From positions 1 to 23,925 of the forward strand of contig JASHOI010000368.1 of assembly GCA_030041195.1 (NCBI GenBank): DNA of 23,925 nt, in the 5' to 3' direction. The position numbers were made by a program, and so were the translations under genes. Each line of letters opens with the position of its first letter. The stretch's first letter is position 1. Positions 14,929-21,026 of the stretch are shown here, piece by piece. This DNA comes from Streptosporangiaceae bacterium (GTDB lineage: Bacteria > Actinomycetota > Actinomycetes > Streptosporangiales > Streptosporangiaceae). The notes below the pieces were generated by a model. The model did no database searches, had not been told where the DNA came from, and saw only the letters and a list, made by a program, of their open reading frames with translations.

Positions 14929-15501
14929 GTGTCTATCTTCCTGGAAACCCAGCGCCTGGCATTGCGCAGCGCCACCGAGGACGACGTAGACGATCTCTAT
15001 GCCCTCAACAGCGATCCCGACGTCATGTGGTTTCTCAACGGCGGCAAACCGACTCCGCGTGATGAGATCCGCGACCGGGTAATTCCCTTCTGGCTCAGCC
15101 TCTGCGAACAGTCGGACGGCCTGGGCTACTGGGTGGCCGAAGCGCGGGCAACCGGGGATTTCCTGGGCTGGTTCCACCTCAGGCCGACCGCGGGCGACGC
15201 GGTCGACCTCGGCTACCGCCTCCGCAAGGCAGCATGGAACAAGGGCTATGCCACGGAGGGCTCACGCGCCCTGATTCGCGAATGCTTCACGAATCTCGGA
15301 GTACCACGCGTGGTTGCTCACACGATGGCAGTCAACCATGCATCCCGGCGGGTAATGGAGAAATGTGGCCTGACCTTCGCCCGGTCCTTCCATTCCGGCG
15401 ACACGCCCGATATTCCAGGTGCGGAGCACGGCGAGGTCGAATACGTGCTGACGAGGCAGGACTGGGAAGCGTCTGCTGACGGAATGCTGAAGACGCCGTG
15501 A
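14929..15501 (+). CDS. GNAT N-acetyltransferase, RimJ/RimL type
   Basis: The protein has 190 residues with the GNAT fold seen in ribosomal-protein and antibiotic acetyltransferases. IFLETQRLALRSATEDD at the N-terminus and the acetyl-CoA loop around AAWNKGYATEG (101-111) are characteristic, followed by the conserved VNHASRRVMEKCGL block. It should acetylate an amine using acetyl-CoA. The target is unknown. The start is set by the leaderless promoter. The stop overlaps the next start (GTGA), so it is translationally coupled to the M19-like gene, suggesting both act on the same small peptide or amine. Confidence 0.88.
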   Translation: MSIFLETQRLALRSATEDDVDDLYALNSDPDVMWFLNGGKPTPRDEIRDRVIPFWLSLCEQSDGLGYWVAEARATGDFLGWFHLRPTAGDAVDLGYRLRKAAWNKGYATEGSRALIRECFTNLGVPRVVAHTMAVNHASRRVMEKCGLTFARSFHSGDTPDIPGAEHGEVEYVLTRQDWEASADGMLKTP

Positions 15502-16481
15502 TTGCCGGTGGCCGGGACGCGAAAGGCGACCGGCCATCGCCTTGCCTGATCGCCGCGGTCCCCTCCCTCCGGCCGGCGTCGCTCAAGCGTGAGCTGCCGA
15601 TGCTGGTCGCGGCCGGGATCGACGCCGTGCTGGTCACGGTCGCGTCCCTGGAAGACACGGCTCAGGCACTGCTCAGCACCGCACAATGGCGGCGCGTGAT
15701 CACCGACTCAGATGGTGCTGCGTGCCTGTGCACAAGACCGGATCAGCTGGCCGGAACGGTCAGCGGGCCGCTCGGCGTCGTTTTCCACTTTCAGGGCACC
15801 GAACCCCTGCACGGATCGGTGGACCTGCTCGAAGCCTTCGGCGCCCTCGGGCTGCGCGTAATGCAGCTCACCTACAACTACCGCACGCTGGCCGGGGACG
15901 GATGCTGCGAGCCGGTCGACAGCGGGCTGAGTGAATACGGGGCCAGGCTCGTCGAAGCCGCGGTCAGGCACGGCATCAGCCTCGACGTTTCTCATGCGAG
16001 CCACCGCACCAGCCTGGACATCATCGACAAGGCGGGCTCCCCGGTCATAGCCAGCCACGCCAACGCGCGCGCCGTGTGCGACTCTCCGCGGAACCTGAAA
16101 GATGACGTGATTAAGGCTATTGCGTCGTCCGGCGGAGTTATCGGCCTGTGCGCCTTCCGGGCATTCGTTTCCGGCCGGCCCGGCCCGACCATTGATGATC
16201 TTGCCCGCCATGCTCGCTACATCGCCGACCTAACCGGGCCGCAGCATGTCGGCCTGGGCTGGGATTTCGCCGACGAATCCGAGGAAGATTACGAATTCTA
16301 CGGCTATGACGAGCGTTACTACCCGCGGCCTCCGTGGACCTGGCCGACGGGCCTGACCTGGCTGGGAGACACCCCGAACATCGATCCGGCTCTTCGCAAG
16401 GCGGGGTTCTCCGATGCGGAGATCAGCGGCATTCGCGGCGGCAATTTTCTGCGGGTATTCAGCCGCACATGGCACGGCTAG
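15498..16481 (+). CDS. M19 (membrane/renal dipeptidase-like) protein lacking key metal ligands
   Basis: The protein has 327 residues, shorter than most M19 dipeptidases. Family blocks are clear: LTYNYRT (124-130), GLSEYG (143-148), LDVSHAS (162-168), VIASHANAR (183-191), RNLKDDV (198-204) and GWDFADE (254-260). Of the usual metal ligands the two later His (166, 187) and Asp256 are present. The N-terminal His-x-Asp pair is absent, and the bridging Glu is Gln99 in FHFQGTEP, where relatives read FEG. A stop codon lies in frame seven codons before the GTG, so the missing motif is not hidden by a wrong start. Either metal binding has changed or the protein is no longer a peptidase. It is coupled to the GNAT gene by a GTGA overlap. 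Confidence 0.82.
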   Translation: MIAGGRDAKGDRPSPCLIAAVPSLRPASLKRELPMLVAAGIDAVLVTVASLEDTAQALLSTAQWRRVITDSDGAACLCTRPDQLAGTVSGPLGVVFHFQGTEPLHGSVDLLEAFGALGLRVMQLTYNYRTLAGDGCCEPVDSGLSEYGARLVEAAVRHGISLDVSHASHRTSLDIIDKAGSPVIASHANARAVCDSPRNLKDDVIKAIASSGGVIGLCAFRAFVSGRPGPTIDDLARHARYIADLTGPQHVGLGWDFADESEEDYEFYGYDERYYPRPPWTWPTGLTWLGDTPNIDPALRKAGFSDAEISGIRGGNFLRVFSRTWHG

Positions 16482-16523
16482 CGCGTCAAGACCCCCGCTG
16501 TCCGGTTGCCAGCTCTAGCGTGC
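16472..16523. terminator. Inverted repeat between convergent genes
   Basis: GCACGGCTAG (16472-16481) can pair with CTAGCGTGC (16515-16523) with one bulged base. The arms contain the stop codons of the converging M19-like and ABM genes. A 33-base loop and no T-run make a terminator role uncertain. Confidence 0.25.
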
Positions 16524-16856
16524 GAATCCATAGTCGCGGCTGACAACTGCGACACGGACCCGGTACTCGCGATACCACGTCTCCCTGCCCCGGCGCTGAG
16601 CCAGCAGATGCTCGGCGACCAGCTTCCAGCCGCGCGCGGCGTCCTCGTCTTGCCAGTAAGAGACCGTGATGCCAAGTCCCTCGCCCTCGCGGGCCGACTC
16701 GATGCCGAGGTAGCCGGGCTGCTTCGCGGCAAGCTCGTTCATGGCCTCGGCCGTCTCCGCGTAGCCGGCGTCGCCTTCGGTCCGCAGGGACGTGAAGATC
16801 ACGGCCACGTAAGGCGGCCCGGGAGTGGCCGCGATCTGGCCCGCACTGTCGCCCAC
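16515..16856 (-). CDS. ABM-fold (antibiotic biosynthesis monooxygenase-like) protein
   Basis: The protein has 113 residues and fits the dimeric ferredoxin-like ABM fold: an opening beta strand YVAVIFTS, a central GYLGIESAREGEGLGITVSY stretch, then the WQDEDAARGWK and HLLAQRRG helix, typical of this family. Members include cofactor-free oxygenases acting on polyketides, but many small ones are of unknown function. The GTG at 16856 has no ribosome site, but an extended -10 lies 7 bases upstream, so it is probably leaderless. A GTG at 16808 next to the conserved strand is an alternative start. It converges on the M19-like gene. Confidence 0.75.
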   Translation of the reverse strand: MGDSAGQIAATPGPPYVAVIFTSLRTEGDAGYAETAEAMNELAAKQPGYLGIESAREGEGLGITVSYWQDEDAARGWKLVAEHLLAQRRGRETWYREYRVRVAVVSRDYGFAR

Positions 16857-16863
16857 AAGCGCC

Positions 16864-16869
16864 AGTATG
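16864..16869 (-). promoter_or_regulatory. Extended -10 box of the ABM gene
   Basis: On the minus strand TGG-CATACT reads as an extended -10 element. It ends 7 bases before the GTG at 16856, which fits a leaderless message. No good -35 is visible, which extended -10 promoters can lack. Confidence 0.35.
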
Positions 16870-16898
16870 CCAAGCCAAGGCGCGCAGGCAGCCGGCGG

Positions 16899-17042
16899 TC
16901 AGGCGATCTTCCAGCTTCTGCCGCCGAGCCGGGCAACCACCCCGACGCTTCCGCCGAGCGCGGCGGCGTGGGCGCGCATCTCGGTCAGCTGACGCCCGCG
17001 AAAACAGGCCTGCTGGCGCTCACGGGTGCGCCCCCACACCAT
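16899..17042 (-). CDS. Possible small basic protein, unrecognised
   Basis: An open frame of 47 codons starts at ATG 17042, or 51 codons from GTG 17054. It encodes a basic peptide beginning MVWGRTRERQQACF and ending GGRSWKIA. Third codon positions are GC-rich, as in real genes here, and it ends 42 bases before the ABM gene on the same strand. There is no well-spaced ribosome site and I recognise no family. It could be a real small protein, a leader peptide or a gene remnant. Confidence 0.25.
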   Translation of the reverse strand: MVWGRTRERQQACFRGRQLTEMRAHAAALGGSVGVVARLGGRSWKIA

Positions 17043-17072
17043 CTCCCACCGCACTCAACGCTCGACGAATTT

Positions 17073-17118
17073 AGCGGTTCGGCTTTGTCCGGTTGCGGCC
17101 GGATAAAACCGAACCGCT
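17073..17118. other. Long near-perfect hairpin in a divergent gap
   Basis: AGCGGTTCGG (17073-17082) pairs with CCGAACCGCT (17109-17118). TTT (17084-17086) pairs with AAA, a G-U pair follows, and TCCGG (17088-17092) pairs with CCGGA (17099-17103) around a hexaloop. The stem is about 19 pairs with one C-A mismatch. No gene runs into it from either side, so it is not an ordinary terminator. It could be a small RNA, a leader structure of the minus-strand ORFs, or a miniature mobile element. Confidence 0.7.
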
Positions 17119-17277
17119 GATTTCCGCCCCCATTGAATTTGGTGCTTATGTGGCAGGCGGGGCCGATGGGCCCACACCCGGGCTGGGTCTCCGGCAGTTT
17201 CGGCTACTGCACGCGCGTCGCACCGAAGTAAGTGCTCTGGGTTGGGGTGACCCTCTGCGGTAGCTTTCGGCTTCTTG

Positions 17278-17306
17278 CCAGATTGCCGGACAATATGGCA
17301 ATCTGG
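17278..17306. promoter_or_regulatory. Operator-like inverted repeat upstream of the GntR gene
   Basis: CCAGATTGCC (17278-17287) and GGCAATCTGG (17297-17306) are perfect inverted arms of 10 bases around a 9-base AT-rich centre. The centre-to-centre arm spacing is 19 bases, suiting a dimeric regulator. It ends 33 bases before the GntR start codon, so autoregulation by this GntR protein is the simplest reading. Bases 17119-17277 hold nothing I can identify. Confidence 0.65.
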
Positions 17307-17339
17307 TACCCGGCAGGCCAGGCTTCAAGGGAGGCGACC

Positions 17340-18047
17340 GTGGCGAGCCCGATCACCGGCCTGGGCGCGAGCATCCAGCGGCGGAGCACCACCGAGCAGG
17401 CGGCCGAAGCCGTCCGGCAGGGCATCTTGTCCGGCCGGCTGCCGCCGGGCATGCCGCTGCGCGAGGCCGCCGTCGCCGCCGAGCTCGGGGTCTCCCGCAG
17501 CACGCTGCGCGAGGCCGCGCGGATCCTCGCCAGCGAGGGCCTGGTCCGCTACGAGATGAACCGCGGCATCGTCGTCGCGGACATCACCGGGCCGGATGCC
17601 GCAGACATCTACGCTGCCCGCGCCGCCGTGGAGCTGGCCGCGGCGGACGCGCTCACCGGGCACCGGGACCCGGCGGTCTACCGGAACCTGGCCGACCTGG
17701 TTGAGGAGATTGAACGCGCCTTCGACCGCGGTGACGTCGCCGGCGTGCTCGACGTGCACCGGCTCTTTCACGCCACCCTGGTCGCGGCAACGGGCAGCCT
17801 CCGGCTGCGCCGCTTCCATGAACAGCTCCAGCAAGAGCAGCGCCTCGCGCTGGCGCTGGCCGAGCGCTCCCGCGGTGAACTCGGCCGCACCGCAGACGAC
17901 CACCGCGAGCTGCTCGACGCGCTGCGCGGCAGCCGGGCGCGAGCCCGGGCGCAGGTCACCGCGCACCTGGAGGCCGGCGCCGCCGAGATGAAGCGGCTGC
18001 TCGACCTGCTTGCCCACCGGAAAGAAGGAGAGACAACTCGTGGCTGA
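17340..18047 (+). CDS. GntR-family regulator, FadR/FCD subfamily
   Basis: The protein has 235 residues. The winged helix-turn-helix is at about 20-80, with LPPGMPLREAAVAAELGVSR and TLREAARILASEGLV. The C-terminal part is an all-helical FCD domain, with the DVHRLFHATLV helix and the later DHRELLDAL helix supplying likely metal and ligand residues. FCD regulators usually sense organic or amino acids and repress catabolic operons. GTG 17340 is chosen because GGGAGG lies 5 bases upstream. The stop overlaps the next gene by 8 bases, so it is coupled to the arginase-family gene, whose substrate or product may be its ligand. Confidence 0.9.
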   Translation: MASPITGLGASIQRRSTTEQAAEAVRQGILSGRLPPGMPLREAAVAAELGVSRSTLREAARILASEGLVRYEMNRGIVVADITGPDAADIYAARAAVELAAADALTGHRDPAVYRNLADLVEEIERAFDRGDVAGVLDVHRLFHATLVAATGSLRLRRFHEQLQQEQRLALALAERSRGELGRTADDHRELLDALRGSRARARAQVTAHLEAGAAEMKRLLDLLAHRKEGETTRG

Positions 18048-18849
18048 CCACGGTAGCGGCGGCTGGGATCTCATCGTGACACCCTGGCACCTCGACGAGC
18101 ACATCCCGGCCTTCCCGATCCCGGCCAACGCGACCGAGACGATCTGGCCGACCCTTCCGGCTGGCCCCGTGCCCGGCCGGATGACGCTGCTGTACCAGGC
18201 GGTCGCCGATACGGTGGCACGGGCCGCCAGGCCGCTGCTGCTATCCGGCGACTGCCCCACCGCTCTGGGAGCGGTGGCCGGGCTGCAGCGTCGCCATCGC
18301 GACCTCGCAGTGGTATGGCTGGACGCGCACGGCGATTTCAACACTCCGGCCATAACGATCAGCGGCTATCTCGGCGGCATGCCGCTCGCGATGCTGACCG
18401 GCCGGGCACCCGAGCTCTTCTGCGACGCACTCCGGCTGCGGCCGGTGGCCGACACCGACGTCGTGCTCGCTGATGCCAGGGACCTCGACCCAGCCGAGCG
18501 CGATGCGCTGACCGCCAGCCAGGTACGCCGCGTGCCCGCCGACCCCGGCGCGATCATCTCCGCCCTCGACACGCTCGGCCGCCCGCCGGTCTACCTGCAC
18601 CTCGACGTCGACGTCATCGACAGCGCGCAATCGCCCGGTCTGCGCTTCCCCTCGGGCCCCGGACCCTCCGTCACCCAGATCGAGGATTGCCTGGCCGCCG
18701 TCTGCGCCACCGCCGACGTGAGAGCCGCCTGCATCGCCTGCACCTGGCTTCCCGATCGCGTCGGTGACCAGGCCACACGCGAGACAATCGCCCGGCTCGC
18801 CAGAGCACTCGGCGTCGGCCTGGCGTGGCGCGAACCCACCGGCCGCTGA
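18040..18849 (+). CDS. Arginase/agmatinase (ureohydrolase) family protein
   Basis: The protein has 269 residues. The second metal motif DAHGD is intact (Asp95, His97, Asp99), as is the third, LDVDVID (Asp189, Asp191, Asp194). The first motif, normally GGDHS with a metal-binding His, reads SGDCPTA, so Cys72 stands where the His should be. I recall a subgroup of actinobacterial members sharing this Cys, so it is probably a lineage feature and not damage. The family hydrolyses guanidino compounds such as arginine, agmatine or formimino-glutamate. The true substrate here is unknown. AAGGAG lies 9 bases before the GTG start, and the gene overlaps the GntR regulator. Confidence 0.85.
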   Translation: MADHGSGGWDLIVTPWHLDEHIPAFPIPANATETIWPTLPAGPVPGRMTLLYQAVADTVARAARPLLLSGDCPTALGAVAGLQRRHRDLAVVWLDAHGDFNTPAITISGYLGGMPLAMLTGRAPELFCDALRLRPVADTDVVLADARDLDPAERDALTASQVRRVPADPGAIISALDTLGRPPVYLHLDVDVIDSAQSPGLRFPSGPGPSVTQIEDCLAAVCATADVRAACIACTWLPDRVGDQATRETIARLARALGVGLAWREPTGR

Positions 18850-18907
18850 CCGCTGACGGCCAGTCCCGCCGGGGTGGACAACCGCTGGTCCTGTCATTCC
18901 GGGCAGC

Positions 18908-18935
18908 TTGACATATGCCGATAGCGGAATATATT
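18908..18935 (+). promoter_or_regulatory. Promoter of the ArsR-type gene, leaderless
   Basis: TTGACA (18908-18913) is a perfect -35, followed by a 16-base spacer and TATATT (18930-18935). The -10 ends 6 bases before the ATG at 18942, so the message is leaderless. The in-frame ATG at 18915 lies between the two boxes and cannot be the start. Confidence 0.7.
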
Positions 18936-18941
18936 GGCCCG

Positions 18942-19190
18942 ATGGCCCGCGCCTCCACGACGTCGGACGTCTTCAACGCTATTGCCGACGCGCACCGTCG
19001 CGAGGTCCTGGACGCGCTGATCGCGGGCGAGAAGGCGGTCGGGACGATCGTGAACGACCTTTCGATGTCCCAGCCTCAGGTTTCCAAACACCTGCGGGTG
19101 CTGAGCGAGGTGGGGCTCGTCAGGTGCCGGGCGGACGGGCGTCGCCGGCTGTACCGCCTGGAACCGCGGGGCTGCTCACCGGTCTGGTGA
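18942..19190 (+). pseudogene. ArsR-family regulator, C-terminally truncated
   Basis: The frame encodes 82 residues, starting MARASTTSDVFNAIADAHRR, the usual opening of small ArsR regulators. The DNA-binding part NDLSMSQPQVSKHLRVLSE is intact and the wing ends at RRRLYRLEPRG. Then the frame runs into unrelated sequence (CSPVW, stop). Relatives continue for roughly 30 more residues that complete the dimerisation helix. The break point, near 19166-19172, is where homology to the neighbouring ATPase/TPR regulator begins in another frame. So the end was lost when the two genes were joined. The promoter is intact, and a short DNA-binding product could still be made. Confidence 0.75.
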
Positions 19191-19892
19191 CCGAGCCCGG
19201 GCCTGGCCGGATCCGCTTTGCCCACGTGCTGGTGCGTGACACTCTCTACGACAGCCTCTCCCGGCTGCGCCGGTCCCGGTTGCATGCCCGTGCTGCCCAG
19301 GCCATCGAACGGCGCAGCCCTGGCGAGGTCGCGGCCCTAGCCCACCACTTCGCCGAGGCGGGCACCGACCCCGCCAAAGCGGCCCGCTACCTGCGCCTCG
19401 CCGCCGAGCAGGCCGAGCAGCGGTTCGCCTATGACGAGGCGACGCGGCTCTACGAGCGGGCCATCACCTGCCTCGACCAGGCCCGCGCCGCCCCGGCGGC
19501 CCGGAGCCGGCTGGAGCTGATGCTCGGCCTGGTCCGCGCGCTCGCCAGCGCTGGCCAGCTGACCCGAGCCCGCTCCCACCGCCGCGATGCGATCCGCGTC
19601 GCGCTGCCGCTGGACGACCCGGTGCTGCTCGCCCAGGTCATCACGCCTTCGACGTTCCCGCCACCCCTTACTCCCACGAATACGGCGTAACCGATGCTGA
19701 GCTGGTCGCCACCGTTGAGCAGACGCTCGCCAGGCTGCCGCCCGGCGACCATCCGCTGCGCTGCCGCCTGCTCACCACGCTGGCCGTAGAGCTGGACGTC
19801 GGCGAGTCCGAGCTCGGCTACCGGGCCTCCGCCGAGGCGGTCGAGATGGCCCAGCGCCTCGGCGACCCCGGCGCGCTGATAGTGGCCATCAA

Positions 19893-20045
19893 CGGACCGG
19901 TCGGCCGCTTCGAAATCGGCGGCGCTGCCGTTCGCTGCCGCGAGCATCAGATGGGCGAACGCCTCCGCGGTCACCGGCTTGTCTGGCATCGCGAGCAGTT
20001 CGGCGCCCAGCTTCAGGCGCTCGGCCAGGCCGTCGTCGCTGAAGC
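19893..20045 (-). pseudogene. Inverted block B of the broken regulator
   Basis: On the minus strand these bases read FSDDGLAERLKLGAELLAMP and then VTAEAFAHLMLAAANGS, ending EAADRS. This is the segment that should follow GDPGALIVAING of the plus-strand part. It occupies the right place in the order but is reverse-complemented. Confidence 0.75.
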
Positions 20046-20332
20046 TCTGCCAGCAGCGGGATTTCGGCTGACATGTCGCTGACCATCTTCAGTTCGCCGG
20101 CCATCTCCGCCGTCCGGTCCTGCATGATCAGCAGGGAGAACCGGCCCAGGATGCTGACGCCCGCCCCGTGCTGCCAGAGCCCGAGCCGCTCCAGTTCAGC
20201 GGCCGCCTGCCGGTAGAGCCGATCTGCGGTGGCCATGTTGCCGTCCACCGCTGCCCGCAGCGCTCGCTGGATGCAGACCATGGCGGCGACGGTCGGAAGG
20301 TGGTAGCGATCGGCGATGCCCGCGGCCTGGTC
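20046..20332 (-). pseudogene. Inverted block C of the broken regulator
   Basis: On the minus strand these bases read DQAAGIADRYHLPTVAAMVC through LYRQAAAELERLGLWQHGAG and GRFSLLIMQDRTAEMAG to SAEIPLLAEL. In relatives this segment follows block B and precedes YALALAAAG. It too is in the right place but reverse-complemented, independently of block B: a single inversion of both would have swapped their order. Confidence 0.75.
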
Positions 20333-20826
20333 GGTATGGCCGTACGCGCTCGCGCTGGCCGCCGCCGGCCACGCCGGCGAGGCCCGCACGGTGGCGGCAC
20401 GGCCGTTTCCGATCCGCCGCAACCTCCTCTGGCTGTTCAATACCGGTGTCCGCGGCCTGCTCGCCATTGCCATCGATGATCGCGAGCGCGCTGAATCCGC
20501 TTACCGGGACCTCCTGCCCTACGCCGCCCGCCCAGTAGGAGCGGACAGCATGATCGCGACCCTCTGGCCCGCCGCCCAGATCCTCGGAGATCTCGCCCAC
20601 CACTTCCGCTTCGGCGACGCGGAAGCCCACTACCGGGAGGCGCTCGCCGTAGCAGACAAGGCGCACGTGGATCTGTGGCGCCAAGCCGCTATAAGGCGCC
20701 TGCGTTTAGCGCCGATGCTCGCCAAGCGAATTGGCCGCGGTGCCGCTGCTGCCGGATCCGGCGCTGTCGACAGGAACGCGCTGCTGGAGGGCAGCCAAAA
20801 TCGATATAACACCAGATCGGGACGGG

Positions 20827-20899
20827 TGCGCCGCCAGGGACTTGAACCCCGAACCCGCGGATTAAGAGTCCGCTGCTCTGCCAATTGAGCTAGCGGCGC
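20827..20899 (-). tRNA. tRNA-Lys (CUU)
   Basis: A 73-base cloverleaf on the minus strand. The 7-base acceptor GCGCCGC pairs with GCGGCGC. The D stem is GCTC/GAGC, the anticodon stem GCGGA/TCCGC with loop CTCTTAA (anticodon CUU, reading AAG), and the T arm CGGGG-TTCAAGT-CCCTG. The discriminator base is A, and the 3' CCA is not encoded. A weak -10 (TACCAT, 20913-20918) lies just upstream. Its 3' end faces the decayed regulator region, the usual side for integration at a tRNA gene. I saw no second copy of the 3' end in the window. Confidence 0.95.
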
Positions 20900-20981
20900 T
20901 GGAGACCCAGTGATGGTAGCAGCCCGGCAAGCCCCGGAGCGAATTCCGTCCGCCCTTGCGCGCCGCGCAGCGGATACCTCC

Positions 20982-21010
20982 GCGCTTTGCGCTCGCCGAG
21001 CAGAAAGCGC
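20982..21010 (-). terminator. Hairpin after the FAD oxidoreductase gene
   Basis: GCGCTTT (20982-20988) pairs with AAAGCGC (21004-21010), and inside GCTC pairs with GAGC around a 3-base loop, with a 2-by-2 mismatch between the stems. It lies 16 bases past the oxidoreductase stop. It lacks a T-run, as many actinobacterial terminators do, and would insulate the tRNA gene downstream. Confidence 0.5.
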
Positions 21011-21026
21011 TGCCGGAGCTCGGGTG

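Larger units (their letters stand above)
19166..20705 (+). pseudogene. Broken ATPase/TPR transcriptional regulator (AfsR/LAL-like), rearranged
   Basis: From 19172 the plus strand encodes the part after the ATPase of a large actinobacterial regulator, beginning LLTGLVTEPGPGRIRF and HVLVRDTLYDSLSRLRR, then a TPR-like helical array. The N-terminal DNA-binding or ATPase half is missing. Near 19645 one base is lost: the frame ends in TAA at 19688-19690, while the next frame continues the family sequence (EYGVTDAELVATVEQ to GDPGALIVAING at about 19892). The next 440 bases carry family sequence only on the minus strand, in two blocks described separately. Plus-strand homology resumes at about 20340 (YALALAAAGHAGEAR to WRQAAIRRL near 20705). 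It is not functional as one protein. Confidence 0.8.

Noticed and set aside
16506..17120. 204-codon plus-strand open frame spanning the ABM gene and the following gap
   Set aside because: No family match and it runs through the ABM gene in antisense and into the hairpin. Composition is that of a shadow frame.
19450..20473. Two minus-strand open frames overlapping the broken regulator, as possible real genes
   Set aside because: Only internal parts match the regulator family, with unrelated sequence on both sides, so they are inverted fragments and not genes.
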